NCBI RefSeq assembly: GCF_027596085.1
Contig: NC_072452.1
Coordinates: 7,899,790 to 7,963,789, forward strand
Direction of reading: 5' to 3'
Source: Anoplopoma fimbria
Lineage: Eukaryota; Chordata; Actinopteri; Perciformes; Anoplopomatidae
Length of the DNA stretch: 64,000 bases
Below, piece by piece: positions 23,116 to 37,946 of the stretch (position 1 is its first letter; every line of letters starts with the position of its first letter). A program made the translations under genes and the position numbers. The notes under the pieces were generated by a model. The model did not search any database, was not told the DNA's origin, and was given only the letters and a program-made list of their open reading frames with translations.

Positions 23116-26100
23116 GTTGTGGTTCAATTGTTAAAGTGTGTCTCAATATGAGTGTTCTCCAAAAATTCTAATTTGTCAAATCCTTTCAATGAAAGTCATA
23201 AAAAAGTACAGTAAGTTGAAGATTATATACTATTTCTAAAAAAGTATTTTTATAGTATGTTAATAAGACTCTTCGTGTGGTATTTCTGTAAAAGTCATAA
23301 TATCGTAAAAAGTTGTAAAAAAGACATAGTATAGTATGTTGAAAATAGTCATGATATATTATGTCAAAAAGAGTCATACAAAAGGCAAAGAATATGTCGA
23401 TAAAAGTCATGAAAAAGTCATAGTATAGTATGTTGAAAATAGTCATAGTGTAGTATGTTGTAAAAAGTCATAAAAAAGTCATAGTATAGTATGTCGAAAG
23501 TCATACAAAAGGCATAGTATAATGTCTAAAAAAGTCATAAAAATGTCATAGTATAATATGTTTTAATAGGTCATAGTATAGTATGTCAAAAAAGTCATAG
23601 TCAAAAGGCAAAGAATATGTCGAAAAAAGTCATGAAAAAGTCATAGTATAGTATGTTGAAAATAGTCATAGTGTAGTATGTTGTAAAAAGTCATAAAAAA
23701 GTCATAGTATAGTATGTCGAAAGTCATACAAAAGGCAAAGTATAATGTCTAAAAAAGTCATAAAAATGTCATAGTATAATATGTTTTAATAGGTCATAGT
23801 ATAGTATGTTGAAAAAAGTCATAATAAAGGCATAGTATAATATGTCGAAAAAAGTCATGAAAAAGTCATAGTATAGTATGTTGAAAAAAGTCATAGTATA
23901 GTATGTCGAAAAAAGTCATAAAAATGTCATAGTATAATATGTTTCATAGTATAATGTCGAAAAAAGTCATAAAAAGTAGTATAATAAAGTCATAGTATAG
24001 TATGTTGAAAAAAGTCATAGTATAGTATGTCGAAAAAAGTCATAAAAATGTCATAGTATAATATGTTTTAATAGGTCATAGTATAGTATGTTGAAAAAAG
24101 TCATAATAAAGGCATAGTATAATATGTCGAAAAAAGTCATAAAAAAGTCATAGTATAGTATGTTTAATAGGTCATAGTATAGTATGTCGAAAAAAGTCCC
24201 AAAGAATCATAGTATAGCATGTCGTTAGAAGTCATAAAAAAGTCATAGTATAGTATGTCGAAAGTCATACAAAAGGCATAGTATAATGTCTAAAAAAGTC
24301 ATAAAAATGTCATAGTATAATATGTTTTAATAGGTCATAGTATAGTATGTTGAAAAAAGTCATAAAAAAAGTCATAATAAAGTCATAGTATAGTATGTCG
24401 AAAAAAGTCATGAAAAAGTGATAGTAATAGTATGTTGAAAATACTCATAGTATAATGTCTAAAAAAGTCATAAAAATGTCATAGTATGTATGTTGAAAAA
24501 AGTCATAAAAAAGTCATAGTCATGTTAAAAAAAGTAGTCATAAAGTATAGTATATATGTCGAAAAAGTCATGAAAAAGTGATAGTATAGTATGTTGAAAA
24601 TACTCATAGTATAGTATGTTGTAAAATGTCATAAAAAAAGTCATAATAAAGTCATAGTATAGTATGTTGCGAAAGTCATACAAAAGGCAAAGTATAATGT
24701 CTAAAAAAGTCATAAAAATGTCATAGTATAATATGTTTTAATAGGTCATAGTATAGTATGTTGAAAAAAGTCATAATAAAGGCATAGTATAATATGTCGA
24801 AAAAAGTCATGAAAAAGTCATAGTATAGTATGTTGAAAATAGTCATAGTGTAGTATGTTGTGTCATAGTATGTTGTAAAATGTCATAAAAAAGTCATAAT
24901 AAAGTCATAGTATAGTATGTTGAAAAAAGTCATAGTATAGTATGTCGAAAGTCATACAAAAGGTCAAAGTATAATGTCTAAAAAAGTCATAAAAATGTCA
25001 TAGTATAATATGTTTTAATAGGTCATAGTATAGTATGTTGAAAAAAGTCATAATAAAGGCATAGTATAATATGTCGAAAAAAGTCATGAAAAAGTCATAG
25101 TATAGTATGTTGAAAATAGTCATAGTATAGTATGTTGTAAAATGTCATAAAAAAAGTCATAATAAAGTCATAGTAGTATACTATGTAAAAAATGTCATAA
25201 AAAAGTCATAAAAAAGTCATAAAAAGTCATAGTATGTTGAAAAAAGTCATAGTATAGTCATGTAAGTATGTCAAAAAAGTCATAATAGCATAGTATATAT
25301 GTCGAAAAAAGTCATAAAAAAAAAAGTCATAGTATAGTATGTCATAAAAAGTCATAGTATAGTAAAGTCATAGTATAGTATGTCGAAAGTCATACAAAAG
25401 GCAAAGTATAATGTCTAAAAAAGTCATAAAAATGTCATAGTATAATATGTTTTAATAGGTCATAGTATAGTATGTTGAAAAAAGTCATAATAAAGGCATA
25501 GTATAATATGTCGAAAAAAGTCATGAAAAAGTCATAGTATAGTATGTTGAAAATAGTCAGTGTAGTGTGTTGTAAAAAGTCATAAAAAGTCATAGTATAG
25601 TATGTCGAAAGTCATACAAAAAAGTATAATGTCTAAAAAAATAAAAATGTCATAGTATAATATGTTTTAATAATAGGTCATAGTATAGTATGTTGAAAAA
25701 AGTCATAATAAAGGCATAGTATAATATGTCGAAAAAAGTCATGAAAAAGTGATAGTAATAGTATGTTGAAAATACTCATAGTATAGTATGTTGTAAAATG
25801 TCATAAAAAAAGTCATAATAAAGTCATAGTATAGTATGTCGAAAGTCATACAAAAGGCAAAGTATAATGTCTAAAAAAGTCATAAAAATGTCATAGTATA
25901 ATATGTTTTAATAGGTCATAGTATAGTATGTTGAAAAAAGTCATAATAAAGGCATAGTATAATATGTCGAAAAAAAAAGTCATGAAAAAGTCATAGTATA
26001 GTATGTTGAAAATAGTCATAGTGTAGTATGTTGTAAAAAGTCATAAAAAAAGTCATAATAAAGTCATAGTATACTATGTCGAAAAAAGTCATACAAAAGG

Positions 26101-27922
26101 CATAGTATAATGTCTAAAAAAGTCATAAAAATGTCATAGTATAATATGTTTTAATAGGTCATAGTATAGTATGTTGAAAAAAGTCATAATAAAGGCATAG
26201 TATAATATGTCGAAAAAAGTCATGAAAAAGTCATAGTATAGTATGTTGAAAATAGTCATAGTATAGTATGTTGTAAAAAGTCATAAAAAAGTCATAGTAT
26301 AGTATGTCGTATGTAAAAGTCATACAAAAGGCATAGTATAATGTCTAAAAAAGTCATAAAAATGTCATAGTATAATATGTTTTAATAGGTCATAGTATAG
26401 TATGTTGAAAAAAGTCATAATAAAGGCATAGTATAATATGTCGAAAAAAGTCATGAAAAAGTCATAGTATAGTATGTTGAAAATAGTCATAGTGTAGTAT
26501 GTTGTAAAAAGTCATAAAAAAAGTCATAATAAAGTCATAGTATGAAAAAGTCATAAAAAAAAGTAAAAATGTCATAGTATAGTAAAAAAAAAGGTCATAG
26601 TATAGTATGTCATAAAAAGTCATAATAAAGGCATAGTATATATGTCATAAAAAAGTCATGAAAAAGTCATAGTATAGTATGTTGAAAATAGTCATAAGTA
26701 TGTTGTAAAAAGTCATAAAAAAAAAAGTATGTGTTGAAAAAAGTCATAATAAAGGCATAGTATAGTATGTAAAAAAGTCATGAAAAAGTCATAGTATAGT
26801 ATGTTGAAAAAAGTCATAAAAAAGTCATAGTATAGTATGTTGTAAAATGTCATAAAAAAAGTCATAATAAAGTCATAGTATAGTATGTCATAAAAAAAAA
26901 TAGTATAGTATGTAGTATACAAAAGGCAAAGTATAATGTCTAAAAAAGTCATAAAAATGTCATAGTATAGTATGTTTTAAAAAGTCATAAAAAAGTCATG
27001 TAAAAAGTCATAAAAAAGTCATAGTATATAGTATAGTATGTTTAAAAAGTCATAGTATAGTATGTCATAAAAAGTCATAGTAAAGTATAGTATAATATGT
27101 CGAAAAAAGTCATGAAAAAGTCATAGTATAGTATGTTGAAAATAGTCATAGTATAGTATGTTGTAAAAAGTCATCAAAAAAAAAAAGTCATAAAAAGTCA
27201 TAGTATAGTATGTGAAAGTCATAAAAAGTCATAGTATAATGTCTAAAAAAGTCATAAAAAGTCATAGTATAGTATGTTTTAAAAAGTCATAGTATAGTAT
27301 GTTGAAAAAAGTCATAAAAAAGTCATATAAAAAAGTCATAAAAAGGCATAGTATAGTATGTTAAAAAATGTCATAAAAAAGTCATAGTATAGTAAAAAAG
27401 TCATATAATAAAAGTCATAGTCATAGTATATGTTGTAAAAAGTCATAAAAAAGTCATAGTATAGTATGTTGAAAAAAGTCATAAAAAAAAAGTCATAGTA
27501 TAGTATGTTGAAAAAGTCATAGTATAGTATGTTTGTCAAAAGTCATAATGTCATAAAAAAGTCATAGTAAAGTATGAAAAAAGTCATAAAAAGTCATAGT
27601 ATAATAAAAAAGTCATAGTATAGTATAATAAAATAGTCGGTTGAAAAAAGTCATAATAAAGGCATAGTAGTAAAAAAGTCATGAAAAAGTCATAGTATAG
27701 TATGTTGAAAAAGTCATAGTATAGTAAAAGTCATAGTATAGTATAGTATGTTAAAAAATGTCAAAAAAGTCATAGTATAAAAAGTCATAGTATAGTATGT
27801 TGAAAAAAGTCATAAAAAAGTCATAGTATAGTATGTTGAAAAATGTCATAAAAAAGTCATAATAAAGTCATAGTATAGTATGTTGAAAATAGTCATAATA
27901 GTCATAGTATAGTATGTCGAAA

Positions 27923-28147
27923 GTCATACAAAAGGCAAAGTATAATGTCTAAAAAAGTCATAAAAATGTCATAGTATAATATGTTTTAATAGGTCATAGT
28001 ATAGTATGTTGAAAAAAGTCATAATAAAGGCATAGTATAATATGTCGAAAAAAGTCATGAAAAAGTCATAGTATAGTATGTTGAAAATAGTCATAGTGTA
28101 GTATGTTGTAAAAAGTCATAAAAAAGTCATAGTATAGTATGTCGAAA
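27923..28147 (+). repeat. Reference copy of the 225-bp higher-order unit
   Basis: The unit runs from one gtcatacaaaaggc to the next. The same exact 225-bp spacing is seen at 29,281 to 29,506 and at 35,291 to 35,516. Other neighbouring copies differ by whole modules: for example the spacing is 238 bp from 31,163 to 31,401, with one short module duplicated. Confidence 0.93.
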
Positions 28148-31100
28148 GTCATACAAAAGGCATAGTATAATGTCTAAAAAAGTCATAAAAATGTCATAGT
28201 ATAATATGTTTTAATAGGTCATAGTATAGTATGTTGAAAAAAGTCATAATAAAGGCATAGTATAATATGTCGAAAAAAGTCATGAAAAAGTGATAGTAAT
28301 AGTATGTTGAAAATACTCATAGTATAGTATGTTGTAAAATGTCATAAAAAAAGTCATAATAAAGTCATAGTATAGTATGTTGAAAAAAGTCATAAAAAGT
28401 CATACAAAAGGCAAAGTATAATGTCTAAAAAAGTCATCATAGTATAATAATGTCATAGTATAATGAAAAAAAAAAATGTCATAATAAAGTCATAGTATAG
28501 TATGTTGAAAAAAGTCATAAAAAAAAAAAGTCATAGTATAGTATGTCGAAAAATGTCATAAAAAAGTCATAGTATAATCATGAAAAAAGTCATAGTATAG
28601 TATGTTAGTAAATGTCATAAAAAAGTCATAAAAAGTCATAGTATAAGTATGTGAAAAATGTCATAAAAAAGTCATAGTATGTCATAAAAAAATAGTAGTG
28701 TATATAGTATGTTGAAAATGTCATAAAAAAGTCATAATAAAGTCATAGTATAGTATGTTGAAAAAAATGAAAAAAGTCATAGTATAGTATGTCGAAAGTC
28801 ATACAAAAGGCAAAGTATAATGTCTAAAAAAGTCATAAAAATGTCATAGTATAATATGTTTTAATAGGTCATAGTATAGTATGTTGAAAAAAGTCATAAT
28901 AAAGGCATAGTATAATATGTCGAAAAAAGTCATGAAAAAGTCATAGTATAGTATGTTGAAAATAGTCATAGTATAGTATGTTGTTGTCATAAAAAAGTCA
29001 TAGTATAGTATGTCGTAAAAAAGTCAAAAAAGTCATACAAAAGTATAGTATATCATAAAAAAAAAAGTTTAAAAAATCTCGTAGTGTAGTATGTCATAAA
29101 AAGTCATAATAAAGGCATAGTATAATATGTCGAAAAAAGTCATGAAAAAGTCATAGTATAGTATGTTGAAAATAGTCATAAAAAAGTCATAGTATAGTAT
29201 GTTGTAAAATGTCATAAAAAAAGTCATAATAAAGTCATAGTATAGTATGTTGAAAAAAGTCATAGTATAGTATGTCGAAAGTCATACAAAAGGCAAAGTA
29301 TAATGTCTAAAAAAGTCATAAAAATGTCATAGTATAATATGTTTTAATAGGTCATAGTATAGTATGTTGAAAAAAGTCATAATAAAGGCATAGTATAATA
29401 TGTCGAAAAAAGTCATGAAAAAGTCATAGTATAGTATGTTGAAAATAGTCATAGTGTAGTATGTTGTAAAAAGTCATAAAAAAGTCATAGTATAGTATGT
29501 CGAAAGTCATACAAAAGGCATAGTATAATGTCTAAAAAAGTCATAAAAATGTCATAGTATAATATGTTTTAATAGGTCATAGTATAGTATGTTGAAAAAA
29601 GTCATAATAAAGGCATAGTATAATATGTCGAAAAAAGTCATGAAAAAGTGTCATAAATAGTATGTTGAAAATAGTCATAGTATAGTATGTTGTAAAATGT
29701 CATAAAAAAGTCATAAAAGTCATCATAGTATAGTATGTTGAAAAAAGTCATAAAAAAGTCAGTATAGTATGTCTAAAAATAGTCATAAAAAAGTCATTTA
29801 AAAATGTCTCATAGTATAGTATGTCATAAAAAGTCATAAAAAAGTCATAGTATAATATGTTGAAAAAGTCATAGTATAGTATGTTGTAAAAAGTCATATG
29901 TTGTAAAAAAAAGTCATAATAGTATAAAATGTCATAAAAAAGTCATAATAAAGTCATAGTATAGTATGTTGAAAAAAGTCATAGTATAGTATGTCTAAAG
30001 TCATACAAAAGGCAAAGTATAATGTCTAAAAAAGTCATAAAAATGTCATAGTATAATATGTTTTAATAGGTCATAGTATAGTATGTTGAAAAAAGTCATA
30101 ATAAAGGCATAGTATAATATGTCGAAAAAAGTCATGAAAAAGTCATAGTATAGTATGTTGAAAATAGTCATAGTGTAGTATGTTGTAAAAAGTCATAAAA
30201 AAGTCATAAAAAGTCATAGTATAGTATGTTGTAAAAAAGTCATACAAAAGTCGAAAGTCATACAAAAGGCATAGTATAATGTCTAAAAAAGTCATAAAAA
30301 TGTCATAGTATAATATGTTTTAATAGGTCATAGTATAGTATGTTGAAAAAAGTCATAATAAAGGCATAGTATAATATGTCGAAAAAAGTCATGAAAAAGT
30401 GATAGTAATAGTATGTTGAAAATACTCATAGTATAGTATGTTGTAAAATGTCATAAAAAAAGTCATAATAAAGTCATAGTATAGTATGTCGAAAAAAGTC
30501 ATAAAAAAGTCAGAGTATATCATAAAAAGTCAAAAAATGTCATAGTATGTATGTTTTAAGTCATAAAATGTGAAAAAAGTCATAATAAAGGCATAGTATA
30601 ATATGTCTAAAAAAGTCATGAAAAAGTCATAGTATAGTATGTTGAAAATAGTCATAGTATAGTATGTTGTAAAAAAAAGTCATAAAAAAGTCATAGTATA
30701 GTATGTTGAAAAAGTCATAGTCATAGTATATGTCTGAAAAAAAAAAGTCATAAAAAAATGTCATAGTATAATATGTTTTAATAGTCATAGTATAGTATGT
30801 CGAAAAAAGTCATAAAAAAGTCAGAGTATAGTATGTTGAAAAAAGTCATAGTATAGTATGTCGAAAGTCATACAAAAGGCAAAGTATAATGTCTAAAAAA
30901 GTCATAAAAATGTCATAGTATAATATGTTTTAATAGGTCATAGTATAGTATGTTGAAAAAAGTCATAATAAAGGCATAGTATAATATGTCGAAAAAAGTC
31001 ATGAAAAAGTCATAGTATAGTATGTTGAAAATAGTCATAGTATAGTATGTTGTAAAAAGTCATAAAAAAGTCATAGTATAGTAGTCATAGTATAGTATGT

Positions 31101-33028
31101 TGTAAAATGTCATAAAAAAAAGTATAATGTTGAAAAAAGTCATAGTATAGTATGTCGAAAAAAGTCATACAAAAGGCAAAGTATAATGTCTAAAAAAGTC
31201 ATAAAAATGTCATAGTATAATATGTTTTAATAGGTCATAGTATAGTATGTTGAAAAAAGTCATAATAAAGGCATAGTATAATATGTCGAAAAAAGTCATA
31301 AAAAAAGTCATGAAAAAGTCATAGTATAGTATGTTGAAAATAGTCATAGTGTAGTATGTTGTAAAAAGTCATAAAAAAGTCATAGTATAGTATGTCGAAA
31401 GTCATACAAAAGGCATAGTATAATGTCTAAAAAAGTCATAAAAATGTCATAGTATAATATGTTTTAATAGGTCATAGTATAGTATGTTGAAAAAAGTCAT
31501 AATAAAGGCATAGTATAATATGTCGAAAAAAGTCATGAAAAAGTCATAGTAATAGTATGTTGAAAATAGTCATAGTGTAGTATGTTGTAAAATGTCATAA
31601 AAAAAGTCATAATAAAGTCATAGTATAGTATGTCGAAAAAAGTCATAAAAAAGTCAGAGTATATGTATAAAAAAGTTTAAAAAATGTCATAGTATAATAT
31701 GTAGTATGTCATATAGTAAAAAAGTCATATAAAGGCATAGTATAATATGTCGAAAAAAGTCATGAAAAAGTGATAGTATAGTATGTTGAAAATAGTCATA
31801 GTATAGTATGTTGTAAAAAGTCATAAAAAAGTCATAGTATAGTATGTCGAAAGTCATACAAAAGGCATAGTATAATGTCTGTCAAAAAAGTCATAAATGT
31901 TGTCATAGTATAATATGTCATAATAAAGGTCATAGTATAGTATGTTGAAAAAGTCATAAAAAGTCATAGTATAGTATGTTGAAAAAAGTCATAGTATAGT
32001 ATGTGAAAAAGTCATACAAAAGGCATAGTATAATGTCTAAAAAAGTCATAAAAAAATGTCATAGTATAATATGTTTTAATAGGTCATAGTATAGTATGTT
32101 GAAAAAAAAAAGTCATAAAAAGGCATAGTATAATATGTCTAAAAAAGTCATAAAAATGTCATAGTATAGTATGTTTTAATAGTCATAGTATAGTATGTTG
32201 AAAAAAGTCATAATAAAGTCATAGTCATATAATATGTCGAAAAAAGTCATGAAAAGTCATAGTATAGTATGTTGAAAATAGTCATAGTGTAGTATGTTGT
32301 AAAATGTCATAAAAAAAAGTCATAATAAAGTCATAGTATAGTATGTCGAAAAAAGTCATAAAAAGTCATAGTATCGAAAAAAGTCATAAAAAAGTCATAG
32401 TATATATGTTTAAAAAAGGTCATAGTATAGTATGTTGAAAAAAGTCATAATAAAGGCATAGTATAATATGTCGAAAAAAGTCATGAAAAGTCATAGTATA
32501 GTATGTTGAAAATAGTCATAGTGTAGTATGTTGTAAAAAGTCATAAAAAAGTCATAGTATAGTATGTCTAAAAAAGTCATAAAAAGTCATAGTATAATGT
32601 AGTATAAAAAAGTCATAAAAAGTCATAGTATATATGTTTTAATAGTCATAGTGTAGTATGTTGAAAAAAGTCATAATAAAGTCATAGTATAGTATGTTGA
32701 AAAAAGTCATAGTATAGTATGTCGAAAGTCATACAAAAGGCAAAGTATAATGTCTAAAAAAGTCATAAAAATGTCATAGTATAATATGTTTTAATAGGTC
32801 ATAGTATAGTATGTTGAAAAAAGTCATAATAAAGGCATAGTATAATATGTCGAAAAAAGTCATGAAAAAGTCATAGTATAGTATGTTGAAAATAGTCATA
32901 GTGTAGTATGTTGTAAAAAGTCATAAAAAAGTCATAGTATAGTCATAGTATAGTATGTTGTAAAATGTCATAAAAAAAGTCATAATAAAGTCATAGTATA
33001 GTATGTCGAAAAAAGTCATAAAAAAGTC

Positions 33029-33080
33029 AGAGTATATCATAAAAAGTTTAAAAAATCTCGTAGTGTAGTATGTCATAAAA
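33029..33080 (+). repeat. Variant module block (agagtatatc ... ctcgtagtgtag)
   Basis: A distinctive block with agagtatatcataaaaag, an aaaaaatctcg segment and tagtgtagtatg. It recurs complete or partial near 22,922, 29,045, 33,029, 33,806, 36,206 and 37,142. It marks a second, longer-range repeat order overlaid on the 225-bp unit. The copy at 22,922 sits in the diverged left edge, so it may be ancestral. Confidence 0.75.
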
Positions 33081-36000
33081 AGTCATAATAAAGGCATAGT
33101 ATAATATGTCGAAAAAAGTCATGAAAAAGTCATAGTATAGTATGTTGAAAATAGTCATAGTGTAGTATGTTGTAAAAAGTCATAAAAAAGTCATAGTATA
33201 GTATGTTGTAAAATGTCATAAAAAAAGTCATAATAAAGTCATAGTATAGTATGTTGAAAAAAGTCATAGTATAGTATGTCGAAAGTCATACAAAAGGCAA
33301 AGTATAATGTCTAAAAAAGTCATAAAAATGTCATAGTATAATATGTTTTAATAGGTCATAGTATAGTATGTTGAAAAAAGTCATAAAAAAAGTCATAATA
33401 AAGTCATAGTATAGTATGTCGAAAAAAGTCAGTCATAGTATATAGTTGAAAATGTCATAGTATAGTATGTTGTAAAAAGTCATAAAAAGTCAAATAGTAT
33501 GCAAAGTCATAATGTCTAAAAAAGTCATAAAAATGTCATAGTATAATATGTTTTAATAGGTCATAGTATAGTATGTTGAAAAAAGTCATAATAAAGGCAT
33601 AGTATAATATGTCGAAAAAAGTCATGAAAAAGTCATAGTATAGTATGTTGAAAATAGTCATAGTATAGTATGTCAGTAAAAAAGTCATAAAAAAGTCATA
33701 GTATAGTATGTTGAAAATACTCATAGTATAGTATGTTGTAAAATGTCATAAAAAAAGTCATAATAAAGTCATAGTATAGTATGTCGAAAAAAGTCATAAA
33801 AAAGTCAGAGTATATCATAAAAAGTTTAAAAAATAGTATGTATGTCATAAAAAGTCATAATAAAGGCATAGTATAATATGTTGAAAAAAGTCATGAAAAA
33901 GTCATAGTATAGTATGTTGAAAATAGTCATAGTGTAGTATGTTGTAAAAAGTCATAAAAAAGTCATAGTATAGTATGTTGTAAAATGTCATAAAAAAAGT
34001 CATAATAAAGTCATAGTATAGTATGTTGAAAAAAGTCAAAAAAAAGTCATAGTATAGTATGTCGAAAGTCATACAAAAGGCAAAGTATAATGTCTAAAAA
34101 AGTCATAAAAATGTCATAGTATAATATGTTTTAATAGGTCATAGTATAGTATGTTGAAAAAAGTCATAATAAAGGCATAGTATAATATGTCGAAAAAAGT
34201 CATGAAAAAGTCATAGTATAGTATGTTGAAAATAGTCAGTGTAGTGTGTTGTAAAAAGTCATAAAAAAGTCATAGTATAGTATGTCGAAAAAAGTCATAA
34301 AAAAGTCAAAGTATAATGTCTAAAAAAGTCATAAAAATGTCATAGTATAATATGTTTTAATAGGTCATAGTATAGTATGTTGAAAGTCATAATAGTCATA
34401 ATAAAGGCATAGTATAATATGTCGAAAAAAGTCATGAAAAAGTCATAGTAATAGTATGTTGAAAATAGTCATAGTATGTTGTAAAAGTATGTAAAAATGT
34501 CATAAAAAAGTCATAAAGTCATAGTATAGTATGTAAAAAAGTCATAAAAAAGTCATAGTATCATAAAAATGTCATAAAATAGTTTAAAAATAGTCATAGT
34601 ATAGTATGTCATAAAAAGTCATAATAAAGTCATAGTATAGTATGTCGAAAAAAGTCATAAAAAAGTCAGAGTATAGTATGTTGAAAATAGTCATAGTATA
34701 GTATGTTGAAAGTCATAAAAAAGTCATAGTATAGTATGTGTTGAAAAAAAGTCATACAAAAGGCATAGTATAATGTCTAAAAAAGTCATAAAAATGTCAT
34801 AGTATAATATGTTTTAATAGGTCATAGTATAGTATGTTGAAAAAAGTCATAATAAAGGCATAGTATAATATGTCGAAAAAAGTCATGAAAAAGTGATAGT
34901 AATAGTATGTTGAAAATACTCATAGTATAGTATGTTGTAAAATGTCATAAAAAAAGTCATAATAAAGTCATAGTATAGTATGTCAAAAAAAAAGTCATAA
35001 AAAAGTCAAAGTATAATGTCATAAAAAAGTTTAAAAATGTCATAGTATAATATGTTTTAATAGGTCATAGTATAGTATGTTGAAAAAAGTCATAATAAAG
35101 GCATAGTATAATATGTCGAAAAAAGTCATGAAAAAGTCATAGTATAGTATGTTGAAAATAGTCATAGTGTAGTATGTTGTAAAAAGTCATAAAAAAGTCA
35201 TAGTATAGTATGTTGTAAAATGTCATAAAAAAGTCATAATAAAGTCATAGTATAGTATGTTGAAAAAAGTCATAGTATAGTATGTCGAAAGTCATACAAA
35301 AGGCAAAGTATAATGTCTAAAAAAGTCATAAAAATGTCATAGTATAATATGTTTTAATAGGTCATAGTATAGTATGTTGAAAAAAGTCATAATAAAGGCA
35401 TAGTATAATATGTCGAAAAAAGTCATGAAAAAGTCATAGTATAGTATGTTGAAAATAGTCATAGTGTAGTATGTTGTAAAAAGTCATAAAAAAGTCATAG
35501 TATAGTATGTCGAAAGTCATACAAAAGGCATAGTATAATGTCTAAAAAAGTCATAAAAATGTCATAGTATAATATGTTTTAATAGGTCATAGTATAGTAT
35601 GTTGAAAAAAGTCATAATAAAGGCATAGTATAATATGTCGAAAAAAGTCATGAAAAAGTCATAGTATAGTATGTTGAAAATAGTCATAGTATAGTATAAA
35701 ATGTCATAAAAAAAAAAGTCATAATATGTTGAAAAAGTCATAGTATAGTATGTAAAAAAGTCATAAAAAAGTCATAGTCATAAAAAAGTCATAAAAATGT
35801 AGTATGTATGTCATAAAAAGTCATAATAAAGGCATAGTATAATATGTCGAAAAAAGTCATGAAAAAGTCATAGTATAGTATGTTGAAAATAGTCATAGTG
35901 TAGTATGTTGTAAAAAGTCATAAAAAAGTCATAGTATAGTATGTCGAAAGTCATACAAAAGGCATAGTATAATGTCTAAAAAAGTCATAAAAATGTCATA

Positions 36001-37946
36001 GTATAATATGTTTTAATAGGTCATAGTATAGTATGTTGAAAAAAGTCATAATAAAGGCATAGTATAATATGTCGAAAAAAGTCATGAAAAAGTGATAGTA
36101 ATAGTATGTTGAAAATACTCATAGTATAGTATGTTGTAAAATGTCATAAAAAAAGTCATAATAAAGTCATAGTATAGTATGTCGAAAAAAGTCATAAAAA
36201 AGTCAGAGAATATCATAAAAAGTTTAAAAAATCATAGTATAGTATGTTGAAAAAAGTCATAATAAAATAGTATAATATGTTTCAAAAAAGTCATGAAAAA
36301 GTCATAGTATAGTATGTTGAAAATAGTCATAGTGTAGTATGTTGTAAAAAGTCATAAAAAAGTCATAGTATAGTATGTCGAAAGTCATACAAAAGGCATA
36401 GTATAATGTCTAAAAAAGTCATAAAAATGTCATAGTATAATATGTTTTAATAGGTCATAGTATAGTATGTTGAAAAAAAAAAGTCATAAAGGCATAGTAT
36501 GAAAAATGATAAAAAAGTCATAAAAAGTCATAGTATAGTATGTTGAAAATAGGTCATAGTATAGTATGTAAAAAAAAAAAGTCATAATATCTCGTAGTGT
36601 AGTATGTCATGAAAAAAGTATAATATGTCATAGTATAATATGTAAAAAAGTCATGAAAAAGTCATAGTATAGTATGTTGAAAATAGTCAGTGTAGTGTGT
36701 TGTAAAAAGTCATAAAAAAGTCATAGTATAGTAAGTCATGTATAGTAAATGTCTAAAAAAGTCATAAAAAAGTCAGAGTATAGTATGTTGAAAATAGTCA
36801 TAGTATAGTATGTCAAAAGTCATACAAAAGGCAAAGTATAATGTCTAAAAAAGTCATAAAAATGTCATAGTATAATATGTTTTAATAGGTCATAGTATAG
36901 TATGTTGAAAAAAGTCATAATAAAGGCATAGTATAATATGTCGAAAAAAGTCATGAAAAAGTCATAGTATAGTATGTATAGTATGTTGAAAATAGTCATA
37001 GTGTAGTATGTTGTAAAAAGTCATAAAAAAGTCATAGTATAGTATGTTGAAAATACTCATAGTATAGTATGTTGTAAAATGTCATAAAAAAAGTCATAAT
37101 AAAGTCATAGTATAGTATGTCGATAAAAGTCATAAAAAAGTCAGAGTATATCATAAAAAGTTTAAAAAATCTCGTAGTGTAGTATGTCATAAAAAGTCAT
37201 AAAAAAGTCATAGTATAGTATGTTGAAAATAGTCAGTGTAGTATGTTGTAAAAAGTCATAAAAAAGTCATAGTATAGTATGTTGAAAAAGTCATAAAAAA
37301 AGTCATATAAAGTCATAGTATAATGTTCATAAAAAAGTCATAGTATAGTATGTCGAAAGTCATACAAAAGGCAAAGTATAATGTCTAAAAAAGTCATAAA
37401 AATGTCATAGTATAATATGTTTTAATAGGTCATAGTATAGTATGTTGAAAAAAGTCATAATAAAGGCATAGTTATGTCGAAAAAAGTCATGAAAAAGTGA
37501 TAGTATAGTATGTTGAAAATATGTAGTATAGTATGTTGTAAAAAATAGTCATAGTATAGTATGTTGTAGTAAATGTCTAAAAAAGTCATAAAAATGTCAT
37601 AAAGTCATAGTATAGTATGTTGAAAAAAGTCATAATAAAGTATGTGTCATGAAAAAAAAAATGTTGTCATAGTATAGTATGTCGAAAAAAGTCATAAAAA
37701 TGTCATAGTATAATATATTGAAAATAGTCATAGTGTAGTATGTTGTAAAAAGTCATGAAAAAGTGATAGTATAGTATGTTGAAAATACTCATATTATAGT
37801 ATGTTGTAAAATGTCAAATAAAAAAAAATTATAATAGTCATAGTATAGCTTGTTGAAAAAAGTCATTTTATAACATGTCGAAAAAGTCATGTTATAGTTT
37901 GATAAGTAAAAGTGATACTGAACATGGAAAAGTGCCAATGTTTACC

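Noticed and set aside
22818..33724. Minus-strand frames rich in MTFFNILYYDFF as a repeat-protein gene
   Set aside because: Each is short (at most 86 codons), ends where two long modules meet, and differs only by module order. It is satellite sequence.
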